The position numbers and the translations under genes are program-made. Below, piece by piece: positions 1 to 9,754 of a DNA stretch of 64,000 nt. The notes under the pieces were generated by a model. It was not told the DNA's origin. It was given only the letters and a program-made list of their open reading frames with translations, and did not search any database. Numbering within the stretch: position 1 is the first letter of the stretch; each line of letters starts with the position of its first letter. Origin of the DNA: an uncultured Geobacter sp. (GTDB lineage Bacteria; Desulfobacterota; Desulfuromonadia; Geobacterales; Geobacteraceae); contig CAIWTU010000081.1 in assembly GCA_903915655.1 (NCBI GenBank), positions 62,001 to 126,000 of the forward strand. The letters are read 5' to 3'.

Positions 1-1
1 G

Positions 2-517
2 CCAGAGATCATCGATCCTGAAACCGGAAACCTCGTTCCCGAGGGCGAAAAAGGTGAGTTGGTGATAACTACCATCACCAAGGAAGGGATCCCCCTCGTC
101 AGGTATCGAACCAGGGACATAACCAGTATTACCTATGACCCTTGTGTCTGTGGTCGAACCCATGCCCGTATCGCTAGAATGAGTGGACGAAGCGATGACA
201 TGCTCATCATCCGCGGTGTTAATATTTTTCCTTCTCAGATTGAATCGGTACTGATGAAGATTGAAAAGGTTGAGCCCCATTATCTGCTTATTGTCGATCG
301 GAAGGATAATCTTGATACACTTGAAGTGCAGGTAGAGGTAGATGAACAGCTCTTTTCCGATGAGGTGAAACACCTGCAGGCGCTTGCTCAAGCCATAGAG
401 AAAGAGATAAAGGATATGCTTGGTGTCACCTGTAAAGTTCGGCTTGTAGAGCCGAAAACAATCCTGCGTAGTGAAGGGAAAGCCAAGAGGGTTATCGATA
501 AGCGAGGGGAGCATTGA
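2..517 (+). CDS. Phenylacetate-CoA ligase, C-terminal part (gene cut by window edge)
   Basis: This is the last ~171 residues of an AMP-forming aryl-CoA ligase (ANL superfamily) that activates arylacetates with ATP and CoA. The reading frame is open from base 2, so the 5' end lies outside the window. The adenylation-domain hinge is visible as YRTRDIT, followed by the CxCGRT and GRSDDM motifs and the C-terminal lid domain with VRGVN-like residues and a basic end (KAKRVIDKR). It is closely similar, block by block, to the complete ligase at 6922-8223, so the transporter cluster is flanked by two paralogues. The exact aromatic acid used cannot be read from sequence. Confidence 0.93.
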   Translation, partial: PEIIDPETGNLVPEGEKGELVITTITKEGIPLVRYRTRDITSITYDPCVCGRTHARIARMSGRSDDMLIIRGVNIFPSQIESVLMKIEKVEPHYLLIVDRKDNLDTLEVQVEVDEQLFSDEVKHLQALAQAIEKEIKDMLGVTCKVRLVEPKTILRSEGKAKRVIDKRGEH

Positions 518-569
518 TCCAGCTCGTAAAACTGCGTTTCAACTACTTCAGGACATAACAGGGGGATTT

Positions 570-1001
570 ATGCAAGTGGACCAGATCTCGATATTCATAG
601 AAAACAAATCAGGACGCCTTGCTGAGGTGGCAGGCATATTGGGAGAAGCCGGTGTCAATATCCGTGCGCTTTCACTTGCAGACACCTCCGATTTCGGCAT
701 ATTGCGTCTGATTGTCAATGATTGTGAAAAAGCCAAACAAATACTTAAAGATAAAGGTTTTACCGTCAGTAAGACCGAAGTGGTCGCTATAGAAGTCCCC
801 GATCGCCCCGGTGGTCTTTCAGACATCCTCCATACACTTGATAGAGAATCGATCAACGTCGAGTATATGTACGCTTTTGTCGAGCGTTGCGAAGAGAATG
901 CCGTAATTATCTTCCGTTTCGATGAAACCGAAAAAGCTATTGAAATACTTCTCAATCAAGGCTTCAACCTCCTGCAGGGGGAACGGCTCTATCGCATGTA
1001 A
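570..1001 (+). CDS. Tandem ACT-domain protein
   Basis: A 143-residue cytoplasmic protein made of two ACT domains. The first is at about residues 4-70, starting with [16 protein letters not shown]. The second is at about 71-140, with the typical [10 protein letters not shown]-like turn. ACT pairs bind amino acids as allosteric ligands. Stand-alone copies of this kind often sit beside aryl-CoA ligase or indolepyruvate oxidoreductase genes, so sensing an aromatic or branched amino acid for this cluster is a reasonable inference. The ATG at 570 was chosen because GGGGG lies just upstream and the ACT fold begins right after it; the longer upstream reading frame has no domain in it. Confidence 0.88.
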   Translation: MQVDQISIFIENKSGRLAEVAGILGEAGVNIRALSLADTSDFGILRLIVNDCEKAKQILKDKGFTVSKTEVVAIEVPDRPGGLSDILHTLDRESINVEYMYAFVERCEENAVIIFRFDETEKAIEILLNQGFNLLQGERLYRM

Positions 1002-1039
1002 TTTTTGTTATTTTATCAATATTTTTTTGAGGAGATTTT

Positions 1040-2182
1040 GTGGTGAGATTTATTTCTATTATTGGCGTATTGCTGCTCATCCTTTCGGCAGCTACGGTTT
1101 CAATGGCTGCGCCCACGATACGGATAGGCGGCCTTTTTGCGGTCAGTGGTCCGGCCTCTTTTCTGGGTGACCCTGAAAAAAATACCCTGGAGATGCTTGT
1201 CAAAGATATCAACAGCAAGGGGGGGGTTAACGGCAGCAGAATAGAGTTGGTGGTGTACGATACCCAGGGTGATGCAACCAAAGCGGTGCAACTTGCCACC
1301 AAACTGATCAAGAGCGACAAGGTTGTGGCGATTGTCGGCCCCAGTACCACAGGGGAGACTCTTGCGGTAGTTCCTTTGGCGGAGAAAGAGCAGATTCCCT
1401 TGATTTCCTGTGCTGCCGGAATAAAGATAACTGATCCTGTCAGAAAGTGGGTTTTCAAGACCCCGGCCAACGACCATGTGGCAGGTGAGAAAATTTATAA
1501 TTTTGCCTCCAGATTGAAGCAGAAAAATATTGCTCTCCTGACCGTTTCCGACTCTTACGGCGCTTCAGGCAGGGAACAGCTCAAGGCCTTGGCTACGAAA
1601 AAAGGCTTCGCCATCGTGGCTGATGAAGTATACTCGCCAAAAGATACCGATATGACGGCGCAACTGACCAAGATAAGGGGAGTCAAGCCTGACGCGATTA
1701 TCTGTTGGGGGACTAATCCTGGTCCGGCGGTAATAACCAGAAATATGAAACAGCTCGGGATGAAAACCCCTCTTTATCAGAGTCATGGTGTAGCTTCCAA
1801 AAAATTCATTGAGCTTGCAGGAGCCGATGCCGCAGAAGGTGTTCTGCTTCCTGCCGGTAAACTTGCAGTATATGAACTGCTAGGGAAAAATGACCCACAG
1901 GTAAAGGTTTTGACCGAATACGACAAAATGTATAAAAAAAGTTTTGGAGTGGAAGCATCTACTTTCGGGGGTTATGCGTATGATGGTTTCTATTTGATCC
2001 TTGGCGCCATTAAAAAGGGTGGTTCGACTCCGGAACAGATCAGGACAGGGATTGAGCAGACAAGAAAAATGGTAGGCATTTCAGGTATATTCAACATGTC
2101 ACCCAGTGACCATAACGGACTTGACCTCTCAGCTTTTGAGATGGTTCGCGTAAAAAAAGGTGACTGGAAACTGGCTTACTAA
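1040..2182 (+). CDS. Branched-chain amino acid-type ABC transporter, periplasmic binding protein (copy 1)
   Basis: A 380-residue periplasmic binding protein of the LivJ/LivK (type I) family. It has a signal peptide ending near SMAA, then the family start PTIRIGGLFAVSGPASFLG and a GPSTTGET ligand-loop motif. It begins with GTG behind GAGGAG. It would deliver a hydrophobic or aromatic amino acid, or a related acid, to the permease encoded downstream. The next gene encodes a protein of the same length with matching blocks along its whole length, so the two arose by tandem duplication. The substrate is not known from sequence; aromatic substrates are suggested only by the flanking aryl-CoA ligases. 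Confidence 0.93.
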   Translation: MVRFISIIGVLLLILSAATVSMAAPTIRIGGLFAVSGPASFLGDPEKNTLEMLVKDINSKGGVNGSRIELVVYDTQGDATKAVQLATKLIKSDKVVAIVGPSTTGETLAVVPLAEKEQIPLISCAAGIKITDPVRKWVFKTPANDHVAGEKIYNFASRLKQKNIALLTVSDSYGASGREQLKALATKKGFAIVADEVYSPKDTDMTAQLTKIRGVKPDAIICWGTNPGPAVITRNMKQLGMKTPLYQSHGVASKKFIELAGADAAEGVLLPAGKLAVYELLGKNDPQVKVLTEYDKMYKKSFGVEASTFGGYAYDGFYLILGAIKKGGSTPEQIRTGIEQTRKMVGISGIFNMSPSDHNGLDLSAFEMVRVKKGDWKLAY

Positions 2183-2211
2183 CATTTTTCGTGCTAAATC
2201 AGGAGGAATTC

Positions 2212-3354
2212 ATGTTGAGCATGACTCGTACTCTGTTCGTTGCTTTATTGATAACCGCGCAGGCAACCATTGTCCTGGCTGCTGCTCCACCAATCAAGAT
2301 AGGGGCGCTTTTCGCTGTTACCGGGCCGGCATCTTTTCTCGGTGAACCCGAACGCAACACCGCTCAGATGGTTGTGGATGAAATAAACCAGTCAGGTGGA
2401 ATAAAAGGGCGTATGTTGCTTCTGATTACCTATGACACTCAGGGTGATGCTACAAGGGCGGTTCAGGCTGCCACAAGATTGATTAAAGAAGACAAGGTGG
2501 TTGCAATTATAGGTCCGAGCACCACGGGTGATACCATGGCTATAATACCACTGGTTGAAAAGTCGCAGATACCGCTCATCTCATGTGCTGCAGGAATAAA
2601 GATCACAGAACCGGTAAAACCGTGGGTATTCAAGACAGCTCAGAACGATTCTCTTGCTGTTGCAAAGATTTACGAACATCTGGTAAAAAGAAAAATCACC
2701 AAGATCTCAATATTAACGGTTTCTGATTCATTCGGCTCCTCAGGCCGGGAACAGTTGAAGAATCAAGCTGCAAAATATGGCATTCAAATTCTCTCTGACG
2801 ATACCTATGGACCCAAAGATACCGATATGACTCCGCAGTTGACCAAAATTCGCACCAATCAGTCTCAAGCTCTGATCTGCTGGGGGACCAATCCCGGTCC
2901 TGCCCTCATTGCCAGAAATGCGAAACAACTCGGACTGAAACTTCCCCTCTATATGAGTCATGGCGTCTCTTCGAAAAAATTTATCGATCTCGCAGGCGAT
3001 GCTGCCGAAGGGATAATACTGCCATCTGGCAGGGTTCTGGTGGCCGATATTCTGCCAAACTCCGACAAGCAAAAAAAATCTCTCCTCTCTTACGTCAAGG
3101 ATTACCAGAAACATTACAAAGCTGAAGGTGATCATTTCGGAGGCCATGCCTGGGATGCGGTGATGCTTCTGAAATCAGCCATCTCAAAGTCTGGAGAAAA
3201 CCCTGCATCAATTCGAGGTCAACTCGAAAAAACTAAAAATTTTTACGGTATAGGCGGTATTTTCAATTACTCTCCTGCAGATCACAGTGGACTCGGTAAG
3301 GACGCTTTTGTTCTTGTTGAAGTAAAAGGGAAGGACTGGAAGTTAGTACCTTAG
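2212..3354 (+). CDS. Branched-chain amino acid-type ABC transporter, periplasmic binding protein (copy 2)
   Basis: The second tandem LivJ/LivK-type binding protein, 380 residues, with a signal peptide ending near VLAAAP and the mature start PPIKIGALFAVTGPASFLG. It shares long blocks with copy 1, for example GPSTTGDT, LISCAAGIKIT and CWGTNPGPA. The ATG at 2212 follows a near-perfect AGGAGG ribosome site, so the upstream in-frame codons are not used. Two receptors feeding one permease would broaden the range of substrates. About 100 bases without obvious features separate it from the permease gene. Confidence 0.93.
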   Translation: MLSMTRTLFVALLITAQATIVLAAAPPIKIGALFAVTGPASFLGEPERNTAQMVVDEINQSGGIKGRMLLLITYDTQGDATRAVQAATRLIKEDKVVAIIGPSTTGDTMAIIPLVEKSQIPLISCAAGIKITEPVKPWVFKTAQNDSLAVAKIYEHLVKRKITKISILTVSDSFGSSGREQLKNQAAKYGIQILSDDTYGPKDTDMTPQLTKIRTNQSQALICWGTNPGPALIARNAKQLGLKLPLYMSHGVSSKKFIDLAGDAAEGIILPSGRVLVADILPNSDKQKKSLLSYVKDYQKHYKAEGDHFGGHAWDAVMLLKSAISKSGENPASIRGQLEKTKNFYGIGGIFNYSPADHSGLGKDAFVLVEVKGKDWKLVP

Positions 3355-3461
3355 GACCTCAGTAATTATTCTATCCGGCAAAGCAAATTTAATTGCTCGA
3401 AAACAGCGCAGGTGATGATCTCCCTGCGCTGAATTTATCAACTTCACAAGAAACGGCATCC

Positions 3462-4346
3462 ATGAATCTGTCTCAGCAGGTAATACAATATATCCTTTCC
3501 GGTCTCACTACAGGATCGATATACTCACTCATAGGACTCGGCTTCGCTATTATTTTTAATTCTACCGGGATTATAAACTTTGCCCAGGGCGAATTTGTGA
3601 TGCTCGGTGGAATGCTGACCTTTTTCTTTATTACTGTGGTAAAATTGCCGTTACTGGTCGCCATCCTTTTCGCTATTCTGATTTCAACCCTGGTCGGGGT
3701 GACTTTTGAAAGACTCGCTATCAGACCATTACGAAAGGCAACTCCGCTAAATCTGGTGATTATCACAATAGGCGCAAGTATCCTGATCAGGGGGCTAGCC
3801 ATGATGATATGGGGAAAGGATACCCACTCTCTCCCCATGTTTTCCGGTAACGACCCCATTTTTGTTTCCGGAGCGACCATCCTTCCCCAGCACCTCTGGA
3901 TATTAGGGATTACCCTGCTGGTCATTATTATTAACAAACTCTATTTTTACCACAGTATAAGCGGCAAGGCGATGCGGGCCTGCTCCTATAATCGAAGCGC
4001 CGCCAGTTTGGTAGGGATCGATGTAAAGCGGATGGTATTCTTTTCATTCGCGATAAGCTCAGCTATGGGTTCAGTGGCAGGTATAATCGCCGCACCCCTG
4101 ACCATGACTTCCTATGACGTCGGTATCATGCTAGGCCTGAAGGGCTTCTGTGCCGCCATTATCGGTGGGATGAGCAGCGGCATGGGAACTGTTCTGGGCG
4201 GAATCCTGCTCGGCGTTCTTGAATCTCTGGGCGCAGGGCTTATCTCATCCGGATATAAGGATGCCATAGCGTTCATTATCCTCTTACTTATTCTCTTTAT
4301 AAGACCGCAGGGAATTTTCAGAAAAGCAGAAACCGAAAGGGTTTAA
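3462..4346 (+). CDS. livH: ABC transporter permease, LivH family
   Basis: An inner-membrane permease of about 294 residues with around eight hydrophobic segments. It carries the LivH start pattern (LSGLTTGSIYSLIGLGFAII) and the coupling loop near GKAMRACSYNRSAASLVGID that contacts the ATPases. It forms the membrane channel together with the LivM-type partner next door. The start at 3462 (MNLSQQ) precedes the first membrane segment; the upstream extension is not hydrophobic and is unlikely to be used, although no strong ribosome site is seen. Confidence 0.92.
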   Translation: MNLSQQVIQYILSGLTTGSIYSLIGLGFAIIFNSTGIINFAQGEFVMLGGMLTFFFITVVKLPLLVAILFAILISTLVGVTFERLAIRPLRKATPLNLVIITIGASILIRGLAMMIWGKDTHSLPMFSGNDPIFVSGATILPQHLWILGITLLVIIINKLYFYHSISGKAMRACSYNRSAASLVGIDVKRMVFFSFAISSAMGSVAGIIAAPLTMTSYDVGIMLGLKGFCAAIIGGMSSGMGTVLGGILLGVLESLGAGLISSGYKDAIAFIILLLILFIRPQGIFRKAETERV

Positions 4347-4415
4347 TATAATGATGCATTGCACCGGTTCCCATGATTTATTTCAGGCACTATTTTGCGA
4401 TATTCCGGACATGCC

Positions 4416-5384
4416 ATGTACAAAGTAAAACCTGAAACAATAAAATTCATATTCTTTGCCTCGGCTCTATTATTGCTCCCAATATTTCTATCGGGAGGGT
4501 ACATGATGAATGTACTCGTATTCGTGGGAATAAATACCATTCTTGCCGTAGCCCTGAATCTGCTTCTCGGTTATGCCGGGCAGATATCACTTGGACATGC
4601 CGCATTTTTTGGTCTGGGGGCGTATATTTCCGGTGTTCTTACCGTCACATACGGACTGAATTCCTGGATATCAATGTTCATTGCGGCTACGGCGACCGGG
4701 ATTCTTGCATTCATTCTAGGGTTTCCCATCCTAAAATTGAAGGGTCATTACCTGGCGATGGCGACCCTCGGTTTCGGGATAATCGTTTACATTGTCTTCA
4801 ATGAAACAGTTGCGCTTACAGGCGGACCATCAGGACTCTCGGGGATACCGAATCTCGGCATCGCTTCTTTAACGTTTGACAGTGATATAAAAAATTATTA
4901 TCTGGTCTGGCTCTTTGCCCTCATATCTATTTTTCTCTCATTAAATCTTGCTGATTCCAGAATTGGCAGGGCTCTCAGAGCCATTCATGATTCTGAAGTG
5001 GCAGCAAGGGGGATGGGAGTAAACGTAAGATTGCTCAAGGTACAGATTTTTGCTCTATCGGCGTTATTGTCAGCCGTAGCAGGCAGTCTTTACGCACACA
5101 CGATGACCTTCATATCACCAGCCTCCTTTGGCTTCAACTTTTCGGTAGAACTGGTCACGATGGTTATTATTGGCGGACTTGGGAGTATTTACGGCTCTTT
5201 TCTTGGTGCGGCGCTTCTGACCCTCCTCCCCGAAATCTTGAGGGCTTTTCAGGATTATGACATTATTGTATATGGTCTTTTGCTAATACTCATGACCATG
5301 TTCATGCCTGGCGGTCTGGTACGTGGAGTCCCCGGGATCCTTTTATCCCTCCGTCCGGCCAGAAAGCAGGGGAGAGAATATTGA
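4416..5384 (+). CDS. livM: ABC transporter permease, LivM family
   Basis: The second membrane subunit, 322 residues, with multiple membrane helices. It has the LivM signature NLLLGYAGQISLGHAAFFGLGA and the coupling region GRALRAIHDSEVAARGMGVN. It pairs with LivH. The ATG at 4416 was preferred to an upstream TTG. The stop codon overlaps the start of the next gene (TGATG), which indicates translational coupling with the ATPase gene. Confidence 0.93.
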   Translation: MYKVKPETIKFIFFASALLLLPIFLSGGYMMNVLVFVGINTILAVALNLLLGYAGQISLGHAAFFGLGAYISGVLTVTYGLNSWISMFIAATATGILAFILGFPILKLKGHYLAMATLGFGIIVYIVFNETVALTGGPSGLSGIPNLGIASLTFDSDIKNYYLVWLFALISIFLSLNLADSRIGRALRAIHDSEVAARGMGVNVRLLKVQIFALSALLSAVAGSLYAHTMTFISPASFGFNFSVELVTMVIIGGLGSIYGSFLGAALLTLLPEILRAFQDYDIIVYGLLLILMTMFMPGGLVRGVPGILLSLRPARKQGREY

Positions 5385-6136
5385 TGCTCAGACTGGAGGG
5401 GATAACCAAAATATTCGGTGGTCTTACCGCTCTGGAAAATGTCTCGTTTTCCATAAAAAAGGGAGAAATTACCGGGATTATAGGTCCAAACGGTGCAGGA
5501 AAGACAACCCTTTTCAACATCATATCGGGTATTTATGGCATTACTTTCGGAGACATCTTTCTTGACGGGGAGAAAATTTCACGATTTTCACCCGAAAAAC
5601 TGGCCTTGCGTGGACTTGTCAGGACATTTCAGAATATCGAGTTGTTTTCTCAAATGACTGTTCTTGAAAATGTCATGGTCGGTCTCCATACTAAAAGTAA
5701 AAGTGGCATTTTTTCCTGCGCATTCAAGTTACCCTGCCACCTGAAAGAAGAGCGTCTCATCAGGGAAAAGGCTTTATCCCTCCTTGAATTCAACGGGATT
5801 GCGGATGTGGCCGATATGATTGCAGCAAACCTTCCTTTTGGAAAGGGGCGCTTACTGGAGATTGCTCGCGCCATGGCGCTTGACCCGTCAATTATCCTTA
5901 TGGATGAACCTGCGGCAGGGCTCAATAACAGGGAAACCGCCAAGCTTGCCGAGATAATTCTGCAATTGAAAAAATCAGGTGTAACAGTTGTTTTGGTAGA
6001 ACATGACATGGAGTTGGTGATGGAGATATGTGATTCTTTGGTGGTATTGGACCTTGGCCGCATGCTTGCGACAGGAACGCCCCTCGAGATTCAGGAAAAC
6101 CAGGCCGTGATAACGGCCTATTTGGGACAGGAATAA
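5384..6136 (+). CDS. livG: ABC transporter ATP-binding protein, LivG family
   Basis: A 250-residue cytoplasmic ATPase of the branched-chain amino acid transporter. Walker A is GPNGAGKTT near residue 36. The Q-loop region is RTFQNIELF, Walker B is ILMDEPAAGL, and the switch histidine lies in VEHDM. The signature loop reads LPFGKGRLLEIARA rather than canonical LSGGQ, which is the usual LivG variation. The start overlaps the livM stop by one base. Confidence 0.94.
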   Translation: MLRLEGITKIFGGLTALENVSFSIKKGEITGIIGPNGAGKTTLFNIISGIYGITFGDIFLDGEKISRFSPEKLALRGLVRTFQNIELFSQMTVLENVMVGLHTKSKSGIFSCAFKLPCHLKEERLIREKALSLLEFNGIADVADMIAANLPFGKGRLLEIARAMALDPSIILMDEPAAGLNNRETAKLAEIILQLKKSGVTVVLVEHDMELVMEICDSLVVLDLGRMLATGTPLEIQENQAVITAYLGQE

Positions 6137-6155
6137 TTATTTCGCAGGGAACGGT

Positions 6156-6899
6156 ATGCTGAAAATCAAAAATATAAACACCTATTACGGTCAGGTCCAT
6201 GCGTTAAAAAATGTTTCCATGCATCTGAACGCAGGTGAAATAGTGACCCTTATAGGAGCCAATGGAGCAGGCAAGACCACCGTTCTGAATTCCTTGTCGA
6301 ACATTATACCCGCAAAAACGGGTGAAATAATGTTTGAAAATAATCCTATCCATCACCTCCCTCCAGACAAGGTCGTCGAGCTCGGCATTTCGCAGGTTCC
6401 AGAGGGGCGACAGGTATTTAAACCTCTCTCAGTTGAGGACAACCTGGAACTGGGAGCGTACCTGCGTTACCGAAAGCGAGAGGGGAGGGGGGTAATCAGG
6501 AAGGATATAGAAGGTGTCTATACCCTTTTCCCGCGTCTTTTCGAGAGGAGAAAGCAGATGGCTGGGACCCTCTCCGGTGGTGAGCAGCAGATGCTTGCAA
6601 TCGGACGAGCCCTGATGGCAAGGCCGAGACTGTTGCTCCTTGACGAACCATCCATGGGGCTTGCCCCTTTGGTGGTCAAGGAGATTTTCAAGGTTATTGA
6701 ACAGCTTCGCAGGGAAAAGGGTACGACAATCCTTTTGGTCGAACAGAACGCAAAGGCCGCCCTGACAATAGCAGATCGCGGCTATGTTTTGGAAACAGGT
6801 AAAGTGATACTCGAAGAAATTGCCTCTGACCTTCTGGAAAACAAGGAAGTTCAGAGAGCATATCTAGGTAAAGATAAAAAAGAAATTTGGGAACGTTAG
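6156..6899 (+). CDS. livF: ABC transporter ATP-binding protein, LivF family
   Basis: A 247-residue second ATPase, partner of LivG. Walker A is GANGAGKTT, the signature is LSGGEQQMLAIGRA, Walker B is LLLLDEPSMGL, and the H-loop position carries Q (VEQNA), as is normal for LivF. It follows livG by 19 bases and precedes the second aryl-CoA ligase by 22 bases, so the transporter and ligase are probably cotranscribed and could act together in uptake and activation of an aromatic acid. Confidence 0.94.
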   Translation: MLKIKNINTYYGQVHALKNVSMHLNAGEIVTLIGANGAGKTTVLNSLSNIIPAKTGEIMFENNPIHHLPPDKVVELGISQVPEGRQVFKPLSVEDNLELGAYLRYRKREGRGVIRKDIEGVYTLFPRLFERRKQMAGTLSGGEQQMLAIGRALMARPRLLLLDEPSMGLAPLVVKEIFKVIEQLRREKGTTILLVEQNAKAALTIADRGYVLETGKVILEEIASDLLENKEVQRAYLGKDKKEIWER

Positions 6900-6921
6900 T
6901 ACGTTCCGGTGAGGTATTTCT

Positions 6922-8223
6922 ATGCAGATATGGGACCCTATATACGAGTGCATGCCCCGTGAGGAGCTTGAACAAATTCAACTTGAAAGGTTGCAGGCTA
7001 CATTGAACCGCGTCCATAAATCGGTTACCTGCTACCGGAAAAAATTTGATCAGGCCGGGATTGACCCTGAGGATGTCTCCTCGTTGTCAGATCTGGCAAA
7101 CCTCCCCTTCACCACCAAGGATGATTTGCGACTGAATTACCCGTATGGGATGTTTGCAGTTCCACTAAGGGAAGTCGTCCGCATTCATTCCTCTTCCGGA
7201 ACTACCGGTAAACCGACTGTTGTCGGCTATACAAAAAAAGATATAAAAACCTGGTCGAATCTGGTGGCCCGGTTCATGACTGCTGCCGGGGTTACCCACG
7301 ATGATGTCGTCCAGATCGCTTTCGGTTACGGACTTTTTACCGGGGCTTTCGGTCTGCATTATGGCGCTGAAGCGATAGGCGCCTCGGTAATCCCTATGAG
7401 TGCCGGCAATACCGAAAAGCAGATCATGATAATGCAGGACTACAAGACTACTGCTCTGGTTTGTACCCCAAGTTATGCAATAACAATTGCGTCCAAGATG
7501 GAACAGATGGGGGTAGATCCAAAAAGCCTTTCACTAAAGACAGGCCTGTTTGGTGCGGAACCTTGGTCGGAAGCCATGCGGAGAGAGATAGAAAACAGGC
7601 TTTGTATAAATGCAACCGACAACTATGGTTTATCCGAGATTATCGGACCGGGTGTTGCGGGCGAATGCGAATATAAATGCGGCATGCATCTTTTCGAGGA
7701 TGCGTTTATCCCCGAGATCATAGATCCAGATAGTTGCGAGGTTCTTCCCCGTGGAAGCATGGGTGAGTTGGTCCTTACAACTTTGACAAAAGAGGCCTTC
7801 CCGATGATACGTTACAGAACACGGGACATAACAAGCCTTGATTATTCAAAATGCGATTGTGGCAGGACACTGGTACGGATGAGAAAAACCATGGGCCGTT
7901 CCGATGACATGCTTATCGTTCGCGGCGTGAACGTATTTCCGTCACAGTTGGAAGACGTCCTCTTCGCCATAGAAGAGTGTGAACCTCATTACCAACTGGT
8001 AATAGACCGAGACGGCACCATGGACGTACTGGAAGTCCGTATTGAAGTTACTGAAAAAATATTTTTCGATGAAATGAAAAAACAGAGGGCTTTCCTGGAA
8101 ATGGTAGAAAAACGCATTCATACGCTCCTTGGTATAAGTGCCTCCGTGAAGCTCGTTGAACCGAACAGTATTCCCCGACATGAGGGAAAGGCTGTTCGGG
8201 TTATCGATAAAAGAATAAAGTGA
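6922..8223 (+). CDS. paaK: Phenylacetate-CoA ligase
   Basis: A complete 433-residue ANL-family ligase, the usual length for PaaK. It converts phenylacetate or a related arylacetate to its CoA thioester with ATP giving AMP. The phosphate-binding loop is [15 protein letters not shown] (about residues 90-104). The adenine-binding region is [12 protein letters not shown], the hinge YRTRDIT, and the C-terminal domain carries [18 protein letters not shown]. It is the paralogue of the partial gene at the left edge. As the last gene of the transporter operon, its likely job is in aromatic amino acid or arylacetate use, which is an inference from context. Confidence 0.94.
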   Translation: MQIWDPIYECMPREELEQIQLERLQATLNRVHKSVTCYRKKFDQAGIDPEDVSSLSDLANLPFTTKDDLRLNYPYGMFAVPLREVVRIHSSSGTTGKPTVVGYTKKDIKTWSNLVARFMTAAGVTHDDVVQIAFGYGLFTGAFGLHYGAEAIGASVIPMSAGNTEKQIMIMQDYKTTALVCTPSYAITIASKMEQMGVDPKSLSLKTGLFGAEPWSEAMRREIENRLCINATDNYGLSEIIGPGVAGECEYKCGMHLFEDAFIPEIIDPDSCEVLPRGSMGELVLTTLTKEAFPMIRYRTRDITSLDYSKCDCGRTLVRMRKTMGRSDDMLIVRGVNVFPSQLEDVLFAIEECEPHYQLVIDRDGTMDVLEVRIEVTEKIFFDEMKKQRAFLEMVEKRIHTLLGISASVKLVEPNSIPRHEGKAVRVIDKRIK

Positions 8224-8514
8224 AATTGACCTGGATGAAAAGAAAAGCCGGGGCGAGCAGCAACAAAGTAGCTGCTAACAGGATAAAATGGGAGTTCTTT
8301 TGAAATGGAAGATTCCAGGCAAGTAGTGTTATGGACTATTTACGTCCGATAAGATATATTATGTCAAGTACGATGGTTCCCATCCGGAAAGCGGGGATTT
8401 TTATCCTGGGAAGAAAATCAAGGGCTTACTTGTGCGGCGTACATCGGTACGCAGCACGAGTAAGCCCGAAAATTGACTAAGCCAGGGGGAAAAAACACCC
8501 TTTCCGGACGTAAC
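8224..8514. other. Intergenic space between convergent genes
   Basis: About 290 bases separate the 3' ends of the paaK operon (+) and the queD-to-S1 operon (-). No gene with a plausible ribosome site is seen. The only clear structure is the long hairpin at 8422-8467, described separately. Confidence 0.7.
8422..8467. terminator. Long hairpin between convergent operons
   Basis: Two 21-base arms, GGGCTTACTTGTGCGGCGTAC and the complement of GGGCTTACTCGTGCTGCGTAC, match at 19 of 21 positions around a four-base loop. There is no clear T-run on either side, so this may be a transcription stop acting in both directions, an mRNA-stabilising hairpin, or a dispersed chromosomal repeat. Its position between two convergent 3' ends fits any of these. 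Confidence 0.5.
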
Positions 8515-9726
8515 CTACCTAACTCTTATCTTCTTTGCCTTGGCAAGGAGCAACTCCCCCAACGTCCCCATCCCCTTGGGTGCTTCGGCAGCTTGTTGAC
8601 GAAATTCGGAGAGCGTCGATTCTTCCTCTTCTGCCGCGCGAGCGGCGCCTGCCAAGATCAAGGAGATCCTGCGGTTCGCGCTGTCAAAACTCTCAACTTT
8701 TACTTCAACGGTCTCACCTTCTTTCAGCACTTCGCGGGGATGGTTTATCCGCTTGCCAGCAGAGAGCCTGGAGATATGTATCAGTCCATCCACTCCATCG
8801 GAAAGGGTTACGAAGGCGCCAAAGGGAGCTAAGCGCGCCACGTGGCCGGTATGGAACGATCCTTCCGGGTAGGTCTGCGGAACCTTCTCCCACGGGTCTG
8901 GCAGGGTCTCCTTGAGACTCAGGGAGATTCTCTCCTTTTCCCGGTCGATGGCTTTTATCACCAACTGTAACTCCTGTCCGACCTGCAGCAGACTACGGAC
9001 ATCCTCTACACGACTCCACCCGATCTCGGAGATCGGCAATAGGCCTTCTATCCCCCCGATATCGACAAAAGCGCCGTAATCCTGAAGGGAGGTGACTCTG
9101 CCGGTAACCGCCATTCCTTCGCTTATGCGCGCCTGCAGCTCTTCCTTGAGCCTTCTCTGTTCGTCTTCCAACAAGGCCCTGCGGGAAATGACGATGTTCC
9201 GTCCCTTTTCAGCGTATTCAGTGATCCGGAAGACCAGATGGCTTCCAATGATCGATTCAGGGTTGTCTATCCTGCGAAGCGACATCTGGGAATAAGGGCA
9301 AAACGCGCGATTTGTGCCAGCCAGTTTGACCTCATACCCCCCCTTTATTTCCTTTTCCACTACACCCTCAACCGGAACGCCTGCCTGCCAGGCCTCCTCC
9401 AGTCGGGTATTACCTTGCGCTCCGCCACCGATTCTGGTCGTGAAACGCATTTCCCCATGGCTTGATGACAGGAAATAGGCGGTGACAGCATCACCCTCCT
9501 TAACAGTCGGATTGCCGTCCTGATCAATAAATTCCTTCAGGTCAACAATACCCTCTCCCTTGTGACCGGTATCGAGAAAAATCCATTCGGTAGTTACCTT
9601 GAGTACCCGCGCAGTAACCTTCTGCCCGGGTGTCAGTAAGCCGCTCTGGTTATTCAGACTTTGCTCAAAAAGCTCTGCAAAGCTCTCATCTTCGGTTGTC
9701 ATTTCCAATTCGTCGTTATTTGACAT
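8515..9726 (-). CDS. Four-repeat S1 RNA-binding protein (ribosomal protein S1-like)
   Basis: A 403-residue cytoplasmic protein with four S1 (OB-fold) repeats: about residues 35-105 (VTARVLKVTTEWIFLDTG), 115-185 (a degenerate copy), 205-272 (GRVTSLQDYGAFVDIGGIEG) and 290-360 (GHVARLAPFGAFVTLSDGVDG). It is shorter than true ribosomal S1 (about 550 residues, six repeats) and resembles the S1-like proteins that bind mRNA or act in translation. It starts with ATG, 28 bases after the creatininase-like gene. Its role in this operon with queuosine genes is unknown. Confidence 0.87.
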   Translation of the reverse strand: MSNNDELEMTTEDESFAELFEQSLNNQSGLLTPGQKVTARVLKVTTEWIFLDTGHKGEGIVDLKEFIDQDGNPTVKEGDAVTAYFLSSSHGEMRFTTRIGGGAQGNTRLEEAWQAGVPVEGVVEKEIKGGYEVKLAGTNRAFCPYSQMSLRRIDNPESIIGSHLVFRITEYAEKGRNIVISRRALLEDEQRRLKEELQARISEGMAVTGRVTSLQDYGAFVDIGGIEGLLPISEIGWSRVEDVRSLLQVGQELQLVIKAIDREKERISLSLKETLPDPWEKVPQTYPEGSFHTGHVARLAPFGAFVTLSDGVDGLIHISRLSAGKRINHPREVLKEGETVEVKVESFDSANRRISLILAGAARAAEEEESTLSEFRQQAAEAPKGMGTLGELLLAKAKKIRVR

Positions 9727-9754
9727 CGGTTTTCCCTTTTTTCGTTAAATAAAT

